Source: CAYOHR01 sp964512145 (lineage in GTDB: Bacteria > Bacteroidota > Bacteroidia > Flavobacteriales_G > JALEGO01). From it: 49,987 bases of DNA. Both the position numbers and the translations under genes were made by a program. This document shows, piece by piece, positions 16,191-24,553 of the stretch. The stretch is taken from positions 1 to 49,987 of the forward strand of contig CAZEIM010000021.1 of the NCBI GenBank assembly GCA_964512145.1, given 5' to 3'. The notes under the pieces were generated by a model that made no database searches, was not told the DNA's origin, and worked only from the letters and a program-made list of their open reading frames with translations. Every line of letters begins with the position of its first letter. Positions within the stretch are counted from its first letter, which is position 1.

Positions 16191-17249
16191 TCTTCAATAC
16201 ATGATGGGTGAAAATATTACATCGGAACGTTTAAATCATCCATGTGCCGTAGTAATATTAAATTACAATGGTTTGCATTTTTTAAAAAAATTCCTACCCT
16301 TGGTTATTGAGTACAGCAAAAACCAAGCAAACATAGTAGTTATTGATAATGCTTCAACAGACCAATCTTTAGATTTTTTAAATCAAACTAAAGATGTTCA
16401 AACTATATCCTTAAAAAAAAATTTCGGCTTTGCGCAAGGCTNNNNNNNNNNNNNNNNNNNNNNNNNNNNNNNNNNNNNNNNNNNNNNAATGAATATATTG
16501 TATTGCTTAATTCAGATGTAGAAGTTACTCCTAACTGGCTACTACCTCTAATAGAGATTTTAAAAAATAATTCGAACATTGCTTGTGTTCAACCTAAAAT
16601 TAAATCCTATCATAACAAAAATTATTTTGAACATGCAGGTGCAGCAGGAGGATTTTTAGATTATTTGGGGTATCCATATTGCAGAGGCCGAATTTTAAAC
16701 GTGATTGAAGAAGATAAAGATCAATATAATACGGATTTACCTGTTTTTTGGACTTCAGGCGCGTGCATGTTAATTAGAAAAAAAATATTTGATGAAGTAG
16801 ATGGTTTTGATTCTATTTTTTTTGCACATATGGAAGAAATTGATCTTTGTTGGAGAATACAAAAAGCCGGATACTCCTGTTGGTATACCAATAAAAGTAC
16901 CGTATACCACGTTGGAGGGGGTACACTCCCCTATGAATCTCCCCAAAAAGTGTATTTAAATTTCAGAAATAATTTATTCATGCTTATAAAAAACTTACCT
17001 TTTTTACAAATTTTGTATATTTTACCTATAAGGCTATGTTTGGACGGACTAGCAGGGATCTTATTTCTGTACCAAAAAAAACCGATGGCTTTCTTATATG
17101 TTATTAAAGCTCACTTATCTTTTTACAAAAAAATACCCACAATGTGGTGTAAAAGAAAAAAAGGTACAACCATTAAAAGAACTCCTTTTTCGGTTATGTA
17201 TTATTTTTTTGTGCGAAAAAAAAAGAATTTTTCTCAAATTATAGCATAA
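16183..17249 (+). CDS. Family 2 glycosyltransferase (rhamnosyltransferase-like), interrupted by an assembly gap
   Basis: Cytoplasmic GT-A glycosyltransferase that transfers a sugar from a nucleotide donor onto a surface glycan. The N-terminal part has AVVILNYNGLHFLKKFLP and VVIDNASTDQSLDFL. After the gap the sequence resumes with NEYIVLLNSDVEVTPNW (donor/metal site) and HMEEIDLCWRI (catalytic acidic motif), then ends in hydrophobic helices. The 46-N gap at 16442-16487 puts the halves in different frames. One gene results if the true gap length is 2 modulo 3. Starts at 16183, 16201 or 16204 are all possible; the first lies in the inverted repeat. It converges with the next gene, 4 bases away. 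Donor and acceptor are unknown. Confidence 0.85.
16442..16487. other. Assembly gap (46 N) in a glycosyltransferase gene
   Basis: Undefined bases inside the nucleotide-binding domain. The left side reads FGFAQG plus the first base of a codon. The right side reads NEYIVLLNSD in a frame offset by one. The gap should hold about a dozen codons, consistent with the expected spacing between these two motifs in family 2 enzymes. Confidence 0.95.
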
Positions 17250-17253
17250 TATA

Positions 17254-18129
17254 TTATTTACCTTTGGGAGTATATAATGGTTTTTCTTTATTGTCTATTT
17301 TTTGGTTATACGGCTTATTTACATCTCCAAAAATCTCTACATTGGGTATGTATTTCCATTTTTTTTCTTGGGTTAATTCAAAAGCATCATACGTAAAATC
17401 AGGTCCATAAAATGTATAATATCCAGTTTTAGAATTCTCTTCAGGGCTTAAATGATCAAAAATAATTTGCTTTCTCTTTTCGTGGTATTTTACAGACATA
17501 CTTACTTGCTTACCGTATTGAAAAACAATTCTACTTTGCATTTTTTTATTGGGCATTTCAAATATTTTTTTTCCAAAAATCCATTTACCATGTTTAAATT
17601 GCATAACATCAATTATTTTTTGATTAACAAGCGCATCTTGTACATTAAAACCCAATAAAACGTAGTAAAAATCCTTTTTATGCTTTACTTCAATTAAATC
17701 ATAATATATTGCTCCAAGCCAATCCTTTGGACTAACTTCTTTAACCATATATGAAGTAGTAAATGCCTTTTTCTGATCCGTAAGTTCTAATGTAATAATA
17801 TCTTTTTTTTGTAAAACTGCAATTACAGCATAATATTGAGGTATACTATTATTTAAAATATTCCATGAAAAAACATGAACGTTTTTTGATGTGTTTGTAA
17901 GGTGTGAAACATACGGAAGACTATCCCAAACATCATTAAATCTAGATTTATTTTCTAAACAATTTTTTAATTTTTTAGAAAACTGAGCATTATACCAATT
18001 TACAGAGTCATCAGTAATAGCTTTTAATGATTTTGTTCTTAATAATATTAAACTGTCTTTGTATAATAGGTTTTGAGTATATGAATACCTACATAAAACG
18101 AATAAAAAAATGATCCATAAAAACCTCAT
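17254..18129 (-). CDS. Conserved exported protein of unknown function
   Basis: A 291-residue protein with a signal peptide (LWIIFLFVLCRYSYTQ). No characterised domain is recognised. The mature part is a mix of helices and beta strands rich in Lys, Tyr and Phe, with a C-terminal run of aromatic residues (TGYYTFYGPDFTYDAFEL) and a Lys-rich tail. It lacks transmembrane segments after the signal, so a periplasmic or secreted location is likely. It is downstream of the ferredoxin gene on the same strand (30 bases) but may have its own promoter. It converges with the glycosyltransferase gene. The function is open. Confidence 0.85.
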   Translation of the reverse strand: MRFLWIIFLFVLCRYSYTQNLLYKDSLILLRTKSLKAITDDSVNWYNAQFSKKLKNCLENKSRFNDVWDSLPYVSHLTNTSKNVHVFSWNILNNSIPQYYAVIAVLQKKDIITLELTDQKKAFTTSYMVKEVSPKDWLGAIYYDLIEVKHKKDFYYVLLGFNVQDALVNQKIIDVMQFKHGKWIFGKKIFEMPNKKMQSRIVFQYGKQVSMSVKYHEKRKQIIFDHLSPEENSKTGYYTFYGPDFTYDAFELTQEKKWKYIPNVEIFGDVNKPYNQKIDNKEKPLYTPKGK

Positions 18130-18140
18130 CGTTTCTATAA

Positions 18141-18148
18141 CGAAAATA
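18141..18148 (-). promoter_or_regulatory. Possible -7 box upstream of the exported protein gene
   Basis: On the minus strand this reads TATTTTCG, 11 bases before the ATG at 18129 and identical to the octamer before rpsO. No -33 TTG is evident. The very short leader fits Bacteroidota promoters. Tentative. Confidence 0.25.
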
Positions 18149-18159
18149 ATATATTAATG

Positions 18160-18507
18160 TTATAGATGTAAAAAGTTTTTTCTAGCTAACAATTCTTCTT
18201 TTGACTCTCTGTAATTAGGATCATCCACACAACAATCAACCGGACAAACAGCAGCACATTGAGGTTCATCATGAAATCCTACGCACTCGGTACATTTATC
18301 CGTAACTATATAATATACTTCAGTACTAACCGGGGCTTGTTTATCATTTGCATCTAGTGTGCTGCCTAACGTAGTAGTAACCAATCCTTTTAAAGAAGTA
18401 CCATCCGCTAATTTCCATTCAGCTCCTGCCTCATAAATTGCATTATTTGGACATTCAGGTTCGCATGCCCCACAGTTAATGCATTCATCAGTAATCATTA
18501 TTGCCAT
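18160..18507 (-). CDS. Ferredoxin with two [4Fe-4S] clusters
   Basis: Small cytoplasmic electron carrier of 115 residues. The N-terminal cluster motif is CINCGACEPECP and the C-terminal one is CTECVGFHDEPQCAAVCP; the extra residues between the second and third Cys are typical of Alvin/2[4Fe-4S]-type ferredoxins. Between them sits an insertion of about 40 residues rich in Thr, Leu and Ala. The gene is divergent from the acyl-CoA reductase gene, an arrangement I associate with many Bacteroidota, which hints at a redox partnership (inferred). A TAACTTTG box in the intergenic region suits its promoter. Confidence 0.95.
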   Translation of the reverse strand: MAIMITDECINCGACEPECPNNAIYEAGAEWKLADGTSLKGLVTTTLGSTLDANDKQAPVSTEVYYIVTDKCTECVGFHDEPQCAAVCPVDCCVDDPNYRESKEELLARKNFLHL

Positions 18508-18531
18508 TGTACTTGTTTTTTGTTATTGTTG

Positions 18532-18539
18532 CAAAGTTA
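18532..18539 (-). promoter_or_regulatory. -7 promoter element for the ferredoxin gene
   Basis: The minus strand reads TAACTTTG, a full match to TAnnTTTG, followed by CAACAA. It lies 24 bases upstream of the ferredoxin ATG (18507). A TTG at the ideal -33 distance was not found. The 62-base spacer also has to contain the promoter of the divergent acyl-CoA reductase gene. Confidence 0.4.
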
Positions 18540-18569
18540 TACAATAACCTTTTTTTTATAAAATTGTTT

Positions 18570-19571
18570 ATGCAAAAAGAACAAAAAATAAAAGTATTTT
18601 CTATACTTGGTGAAAAAATTCGCTTCATTTTAAATAGTATGTCTACTAAAAATGAAGAATTTGAATCTATCGTTTTAGAAACAACTCAAAATAATCCTTG
18701 GTTTACCAAAAAATTTATAATTCACGCGTTAAAATATTGGGGAGATGTACTGTCCGAAAACAATCTTACAGATTGGCTTAATAAGTATGACTTATCAAAA
18801 ATTTCAAGCGAAACCATTGGGCTTATTTTAGCCGGTAATATCCCAATGGTTGGATTTCATGATGTATTATGTTGTTTAATCACCCATCAAAAAATGAGTA
18901 TTAAGCTTTCTGAAAAAGATAAAGTATTGATTCCATATATTTTAAAATTACTGGTTGAAATTGACCCAGAGTATAAAAATTTAATAGAATATGTAGATAA
19001 AATATCCCGTACCTCTAAAATTATTGCCACCGGAAGCGATAATACTTCGCGATATTTTGAATATTATTTTAAAGAGAAGCCAAGTATTATTAGAAAAAAC
19101 AGAACTTCAATTGCCATTTTAGATGGAAATGAAGATAAAGAAGAATTAAATCATTTAGCCGATGATATTTTTTTATATTTTGGATTAGGATGCAGAAACA
19201 TTTCTAAACTTTATTTACCTGAAAACTATAATTTAGACAATCTTTATGAAGCATTTCAAAAATATGCAGGATTGCTTGACCATAAAAAATATTTTAACAA
19301 CTATAAATATTATCAAACGATTTATTTATTGAATCAAGAAAAGATTTTAGATCTAGGAGTATGCACTCTTAGGCCAAGCGAATCATTACATTCCCCTATT
19401 AGTGTTTTAAATATTGAATATTATAAAGAACAAGAACCTAATATAATCATAGAAAAAAATCAATTACAGTGTATCGTAGGGCATAAGTATCAGCCATTCG
19501 GTACTTCACAAAAACCTAAACTTAACGATTATGCCGATAATATTGATGTTATAGATTTTTTAATACAATAG
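18570..19571 (+). CDS. LuxC-type acyl-CoA reductase-like protein
   Basis: The family reduces long-chain acyl-CoA to fatty aldehyde with NADPH (LuxC in luminous bacteria). The 333-residue protein has the LuxC-like nucleotide region IGLILAGNIPMVGFHD and the acylation-site motif YFGLGCRNISKLYLP, whose Cys matches the catalytic cysteine of the aldehyde dehydrogenase superfamily. It ends in the QPFGTSQKP segment common to this Bacteroidota family. I chose ATG 18570 because an upstream extension to 18501 would overlap the ferredoxin promoter and add a hydrophobic stretch foreign to the family. It is shorter than LuxC (about 480). No luxABDE genes are near, so bioluminescence is not implied. The physiological product is unknown. 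Confidence 0.88.
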   Translation: MQKEQKIKVFSILGEKIRFILNSMSTKNEEFESIVLETTQNNPWFTKKFIIHALKYWGDVLSENNLTDWLNKYDLSKISSETIGLILAGNIPMVGFHDVLCCLITHQKMSIKLSEKDKVLIPYILKLLVEIDPEYKNLIEYVDKISRTSKIIATGSDNTSRYFEYYFKEKPSIIRKNRTSIAILDGNEDKEELNHLADDIFLYFGLGCRNISKLYLPENYNLDNLYEAFQKYAGLLDHKKYFNNYKYYQTIYLLNQEKILDLGVCTLRPSESLHSPISVLNIEYYKEQEPNIIIEKNQLQCIVGHKYQPFGTSQKPKLNDYADNIDVIDFLIQ

Positions 19572-19575
19572 GCGC

Positions 19576-20973
19576 ATGAAATACATTGTTCCGGGCATAT
19601 TATTTATTGTACTTATTTTTATAGCCAATGTTTTCCCTTATTATACAGGAGATTCTGGGGACAGTATTATGCATTATTTGTTTGCTAAATACGCTTATAA
19701 ACATCCTCAAAATTTTTTACACCATTGGGCTAAGCCATTATTTGTTTTTATTGCCGCTCCTTTTTGCCAATTTGGATTTAAAGGAATGGTGTATTTAAAT
19801 ATTTTATTGGCAGTAAGTACATCAATAGTAACGTGTAAAATTGCTGAGCTTAAAAAAATAAAAAATCCTTGGTTATCTCATATATTTTTATTTTTTTCAC
19901 CCATTTATTTTGCCTTGATATTCTCAGGGTTAACTGAGTATCTGTTTGCTTTTATCTTAATATGCTCCATATACCTTTTTTTGAAAGAAAAACACATAAT
20001 TAGTTTAGTATTGATTTCGTTTTTACCTTTTATTCGTTCCGAAGGTTTGTTTATCATACCCATTTTCATTGTGGCTCTTATCATAATTAAGAAAATAAAA
20101 TATTCTATATGGTTAAGCATTGGGCATTTGGTATATGGAATTATAGGTGTTTTTTCCGGTAAATCTTTTTTTTGGACATTTACTGAAATTCCCTATGTTT
20201 CCTTACATAGTAAATACGGACAAGGACAATGGCTCGATTTTGTACATCGATTAATGTATTGTACCGAACGTCCACTAATTCTACTTTTTGGTTTAGGTAT
20301 GATAGTCTTAACATTTAATACATTGAAATCCTTAAAAAAGCATATACATTCCTGTGTATATTATATTTTAGTTCCCTTTACGTTTCTTGTATTTTTTATG
20401 GCTCATACTTCATTTTGGGCCTTAGGAATTTTTGACTCTATGGGTTTAGCAAGAGTTATGATTTGCGTATTGCCTTTATTAAGTTTAATAGCCCTAGAAC
20501 CTTTACAATTTCTGTACAAAAAAATTAAGAAGAATGCTTGGGTATATTTTATTCAGGCAACTATTGTTTTTTTAGTGATTATTTATCCATTCACCTATCG
20601 AAGACAAGGCATTGTATGGAATAAAAAAATGTTTGAAAATTCAGATAATTTGATTGTTGAAAGGGAACTAAAACCATTTATACAAAAAAATTATCCCCAT
20701 TTTACGGATTATACTATTGCCTCGGCTCATCCTTATGTTGCCTTATCTTTTAACTTAGATATATTTGACACATTAAAACATGTGAATATTTACAGTATTC
20801 ATAAATTAAAAGAGCGTAAAAATGGATTAGTATTTTGGGATCACTGGTCGGCAAAATTTGAAGGAGCTCCTCCTTTTGCTGAATTAGAAAATTTAGATTA
20901 TTTACAAAAAAAATTTGAGTACCCTACAAAAGAATCAGACGATAAACTATTTGCGGTTTATGAGAAAAAATAA
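19576..20973 (+). CDS. Multi-spanning membrane protein, GT-C glycosyltransferase-like
   Basis: A 465-residue inner-membrane protein with roughly ten hydrophobic helices. The first periplasmic loop carries acidic residues in TGDSGDSIMHYLFAKYA, which recalls the catalytic loop of GT-C enzymes (GT39/GT87/mannosyltransferase type) that use polyprenyl-phosphate sugars. The C-terminal 120 residues are soluble and probably periplasmic. It follows the acyl-CoA reductase gene by 4 bases. The polysaccharide operon converges on it from the other strand, which favours a role in glycan assembly. Donor, acceptor and exact family are not determined. Confidence 0.8.
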   Translation: MKYIVPGILFIVLIFIANVFPYYTGDSGDSIMHYLFAKYAYKHPQNFLHHWAKPLFVFIAAPFCQFGFKGMVYLNILLAVSTSIVTCKIAELKKIKNPWLSHIFLFFSPIYFALIFSGLTEYLFAFILICSIYLFLKEKHIISLVLISFLPFIRSEGLFIIPIFIVALIIIKKIKYSIWLSIGHLVYGIIGVFSGKSFFWTFTEIPYVSLHSKYGQGQWLDFVHRLMYCTERPLILLFGLGMIVLTFNTLKSLKKHIHSCVYYILVPFTFLVFFMAHTSFWALGIFDSMGLARVMICVLPLLSLIALEPLQFLYKKIKKNAWVYFIQATIVFLVIIYPFTYRRQGIVWNKKMFENSDNLIVERELKPFIQKNYPHFTDYTIASAHPYVALSFNLDIFDTLKHVNIYSIHKLKERKNGLVFWDHWSAKFEGAPPFAELENLDYLQKKFEYPTKESDDKLFAVYEKK

Positions 20974-21002
20974 TAAGTAAGGAAATAAATCTTTACAGAT
21001 AA

Positions 21003-22214
21003 TTATTTTAATACTTTCTCTACCGAAACTTTCACCGCTACACATACTTGCTTAACTTGCTCATCAGTTAAATTAAAATACACTGGCAAAGTTATTTCAC
21101 ACGAATATTGCTTGTAGGCATTAGGAAATTCTTGTATATTATATCCCAATTTTTTATAATACGACAATAAAGGTAATGGTTGAAAATGAACATTTACGGA
21201 TACCCCTTGTAAAAATATTTCATCAATAATTTGATTTCTTTGCTCTTCTGTAATATTTAATATCCTTAACATATATAAGTGATAGGAAGATGTTTTATCC
21301 TCCGTTTCATATACCGGTAATTTTGCCCAAGTATATGCACTAAAAAAGGATTGATACATATCCATTATTTTTTTACGCCTAGGCAACGTTTCTGAATCGT
21401 ATCGAGCTAATTCAACCAAGCCAATAGAGGCTGCTATATCCGTCATATTGCATTTATATCCCGCATGTATAATATCGTACTTCCAACCACCTGTTTTTGT
21501 TTTAGCCAAGGCATCTTTATTTTGACCATGTAAGGATAAAATATTTAAATATTGATACACCTCATCTGCATTAAATGTTTCCGGTAAATGAATACAAATA
21601 GCGCCCCCTTCGGCCGTGGTTAAATTTTTTACTGCATGAAAAGAATAGACTGAAAAATCAGCCCATGTGGAAGCCATTTTTCCTTTATACCTTGCTCCGG
21701 TTGAGTGAGCCGCATCGGCCATAAGCAATATTCTTCCAAGCTTTTCCTGCTCAGGAGTAGATGGGGTAAATAAGGATTTTACGTGAGCCGATTGAATATG
21801 ACGCATAATTTCTTCATAGTCGCAAGGAAAACCTGCAATATCAACCGGAATAATTACTTTAGTTTTTGGGGTAATATGTTTTATAATTTCTTGAACCGAA
21901 ATGTTAAAATCATCTTGTATATCTACCATTACCGGTATTGCTCCACAATGCACAACTACATTAGCTGTTGCAGAATACGTATATGCAGGAATAATAACCT
22001 CATCCCCCTCTCCTACCCCAAACCAACGCAACACTAACTCCATACCAGCTGTAGCCGAATTTAAACAAAGAGTACGCTGGGTATTACAATAAGTATTGTA
22101 TTGCTGTTCAAATAATTTGGTTTTGGGTCCGGTAGTAATCCATCCGGATTGTAAGGTATTAACTACTTCATCAATTATCTTTTGATCAATTCTAGGAGGT
22201 GAAAATGGAAGCAT
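21003..22214 (-). CDS. DegT/DnrJ/EryC1/StrS-family PLP aminotransferase
   Basis: PLP-dependent enzyme that aminates a keto-sugar nucleotide, giving amino sugars for surface glycans (ArnB/WbpE-like). The 403-residue protein has the usual PAYTYSATANVV and the PLP site SFHAVKNLTTAEGGA, with Lys196 expected to form the internal aldimine. The nearby DAAHSTGA supplies the cofactor Asp. The C terminus with HFQPLPLLSYYKKLG is typical. It is the last gene of the polysaccharide operon, 40 bases after the O-antigen ligase-like gene. No sugar dehydratase that would make its keto-substrate is visible in the window. The exact sugar cannot be stated. Confidence 0.93.
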   Translation of the reverse strand: MLPFSPPRIDQKIIDEVVNTLQSGWITTGPKTKLFEQQYNTYCNTQRTLCLNSATAGMELVLRWFGVGEGDEVIIPAYTYSATANVVVHCGAIPVMVDIQDDFNISVQEIIKHITPKTKVIIPVDIAGFPCDYEEIMRHIQSAHVKSLFTPSTPEQEKLGRILLMADAAHSTGARYKGKMASTWADFSVYSFHAVKNLTTAEGGAICIHLPETFNADEVYQYLNILSLHGQNKDALAKTKTGGWKYDIIHAGYKCNMTDIAASIGLVELARYDSETLPRRKKIMDMYQSFFSAYTWAKLPVYETEDKTSSYHLYMLRILNITEEQRNQIIDEIFLQGVSVNVHFQPLPLLSYYKKLGYNIQEFPNAYKQYSCEITLPVYFNLTDEQVKQVCVAVKVSVEKVLK

Positions 22215-22254
22215 ACATTTATTTATTATACAAAAATAAAGGAGTTTATGTAAA

Positions 22255-23517
22255 TTATCCTATTTTGTGTTTATATAATTCTTTATCGTCAATAGAATGT
22301 GTATATATATGTAAGCATGAAAAAAATACAAAAAATATCACTCCGGCTTGTCTTTCCAACATAGACTCGACCATATTGTTTAATAAAAAAAGGATTATAA
22401 ACATACTAAATACCCAGTCTTTGGCTTTATAACTGAAACGATATAAATAATAGAAAAGATAAAGTAGACTAAATAATCCTAAAATACCGGTAGCAAGCCA
22501 AGTTTGTAAAAACTGATTGTGAGGATTTAAATGCCCTTCATATACACCTTTTAAGGCATCTTTTTCATACAATTGTTGTAAAGTAGTATGAACATCTCCG
22601 GTCCCATACCCTAGAAAAGGAGAATCGCGTATTAATTTAATCGACTCATGCCAAACCAACACCCGGGCAGGAATACTCTCTTTGGTATGCTTGGGAATTG
22701 ATTGGTAATATTGATGATAAAAGTTTTTTAGAGTATTAAAATTAAACACAGTTAATACCATAACACTCAATATAAAGGCAAGGAAAGTCCATTGAATGAT
22801 TTTTTTCACATATTCAGAACATACTTTATAAATAAACAACGCCATCACAACTAATAAAGCAAAATTACCCAACAATGAATTACAAAAATATATGCCACAT
22901 ACTAGTACTAATAGTGAAATACAATTTAAAAAAACATGTTGTTTTTGATAGATTTTATCGAGCAATAAAATTACTCCAAAACAGTAATACATAGAAAGAT
23001 AACTGGGATGTAAAATCCATGAATAATAAGAGGAGTTAAAGTATAATATCCCTAAAGGCTCTGTTCTTAACGCAACTTGATTTGCCTCGGTTACATATTG
23101 AAATGTAGCATATCCGGTATAAAACAGAACAGAAGAAGCCAATGCATATACAAAGTAAGATAAAAGGCTATGTACTTGCTTTTGACTACATTTTAATCTC
23201 AAAAAAATAAACGGGATTAGTAAAAAGGAAAGTTTTACTTCTAAAGCTGGTAATATAGCACGGGTTGTTTGGGTATATAAGAGTCCAAAAATGAGCGTTG
23301 CATAAAAAAAAAGAAAAGGCAAATACAGAGAAATATTATTTTTATTTAGCTCCGTATTATTTCTAGGGTTATTTTTTTGTGCCCACTGAATTAAACTTAA
23401 AAAACTTAATAAAAAAACACTCATATTCACCAACTTTGGAAAAAGTGGGAAGGAAATGGTTAGTAAAATGAGTAGATAAAAACTTACATTTTTAATATTT
23501 CTATTAAAAAAACTCAT
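22255..23517 (-). CDS. O-antigen ligase / polymerase family membrane protein (WaaL/Wzy type)
   Basis: A 420-residue inner-membrane protein with about ten to twelve hydrophobic helices and one large periplasmic loop. The loop contains SPFLGYGTGDV and GHLNPHNQFLQTWLATGILG, which is the hallmark of the Wzy_C/O-antigen ligase family. Such proteins either attach undecaprenyl-linked glycans to lipid A core or polymerise repeats; sequence alone does not separate the two. The operon also has a separate Wzy-like gene (25673-26908), so ligase is the more likely role here. Its ATG overlaps the probable stop of the upstream glycosyltransferase in an ATGA, indicating translational coupling. Confidence 0.88.
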   Translation of the reverse strand: MSFFNRNIKNVSFYLLILLTISFPLFPKLVNMSVFLLSFLSLIQWAQKNNPRNNTELNKNNISLYLPFLFFYATLIFGLLYTQTTRAILPALEVKLSFLLIPFIFLRLKCSQKQVHSLLSYFVYALASSVLFYTGYATFQYVTEANQVALRTEPLGILYFNSSYYSWILHPSYLSMYYCFGVILLLDKIYQKQHVFLNCISLLVLVCGIYFCNSLLGNFALLVVMALFIYKVCSEYVKKIIQWTFLAFILSVMVLTVFNFNTLKNFYHQYYQSIPKHTKESIPARVLVWHESIKLIRDSPFLGYGTGDVHTTLQQLYEKDALKGVYEGHLNPHNQFLQTWLATGILGLFSLLYLFYYLYRFSYKAKDWVFSMFIILFLLNNMVESMLERQAGVIFFVFFSCLHIYTHSIDDKELYKHKIG

Positions 23518-24541
23518 CTACTGGAAGAAATAAATTTTTTAGAAAAATTACAATTTATCAAATAATAATCAAAAAATTTATNNNNNNNNNNNNNNNNNNN
23601 NNNNNNNNNNNNNNNNNNTGAATGATGATCCACGCTAAAAAAATATTTTTCAAATCTGATAACCCCTTCGAATTTTTAAACGTTTGATATAACAATAAGC
23701 TTATATATGCTATCAAAGGAATAAGAAAAAGCATTTTTGGAATTACATCTAAAACCATATTAATACATAAAGCAAATAAGTAAATTACAAACAAAAAAGG
23801 AACGACTTGCCTTAATGTAGTAATACTCTTATGTTTTTTATTTACATACACCTTCCAGTATCCATATTGGAAATATTGACGATATAATTTTTTAAATGAA
23901 CCCCTCACAAAATACGTTCCAATGATTTGATTCATTAAAAAAATAGTATACCCACTTTTTTTAAGACGATAATTAAACTCATCATCCTGATTTCTGATTA
24001 ACTCTTCATCAAATAGGCCAACTTTATTAAAAACCTCTTTTTTATAAACTCCAAAGGCAACAGTATCTACATACCCTTCAAAATTTCCAGTTCTAAAATA
24101 GGCGTTTCCTACTCCAAATTTTGATTCCATAGCTAACCCTATAGATTTAGATACAGAATTTTCATAACTGTTTTTAATAATCCCCCCTACACACCCCAAA
24201 GAGCTATCTTGATCAAAAATTGTTACAGATTTAGACAAATAATGTTTATCCATTAATGCATGTGCACCAAAAATACATATATAGTCTCCTTTAGCATGAT
24301 TAATCCCCAAATTTAAAGCTTGAGGTGTAAACAATTGTTTATTAGGCAAGTAAATAATTTCAGGGTATACTGTTGAAAGCTCTTTTACTTTTTGGGTAGT
24401 TCCATCATCACTCATCCCATCACATACCATTACTTCAACTTGTATTTCTTCCGTTTTATTTTGCAATACGGATAAAACACATGCCTCTATATAATTTACT
24501 TCGTTTCTACAAGGGATAACAACAGAGATTAGCGTTTTCAA
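23514..24541 (-). CDS. Family 2 glycosyltransferase (ExoA-like), with an assembly gap near the C terminus
   Basis: GT-A glycosyltransferase with a C-terminal membrane region. Motifs are VVIPCRNEVNYIEACVLS, VMVCDGMSDDGT and RNQDDEFNYRLKKSG. At the usual DxH/DxD site the sequence is IFGAHALM, so the expected Asp is Gly. The 37-N gap at 23582-23618 follows LAWIII. With the written gap length, translation ends at 23558. If the gap is 2 modulo 3, the frame instead reads KFFDYYLINCNFSKK and stops at a TGA (23516-23514) that overlaps the next gene's ATG as ATGA. I prefer that reading because the overlap style matches this operon, and I give its end here. The sugar is unknown. Confidence 0.85.
23582..23618. 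other. Assembly gap (37 N) near the end of a glycosyltransferase gene
   Basis: Undefined bases in the C-terminal membrane region. The left flank (minus strand sense) ends with W-I-I-I and the first two bases of a probable His codon. The right flank has one long continuing frame and one short frame that stops after seven codons. A real length of 38, for example, would restore the longer frame. Confidence 0.95.
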
Positions 24542-24553
24542 AATATTAGGATT

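Noticed and set aside
21783..22092. Forward frames inside the DegT gene
   Set aside because: The DegT frame has intact PLP motifs; these are antisense shadows.
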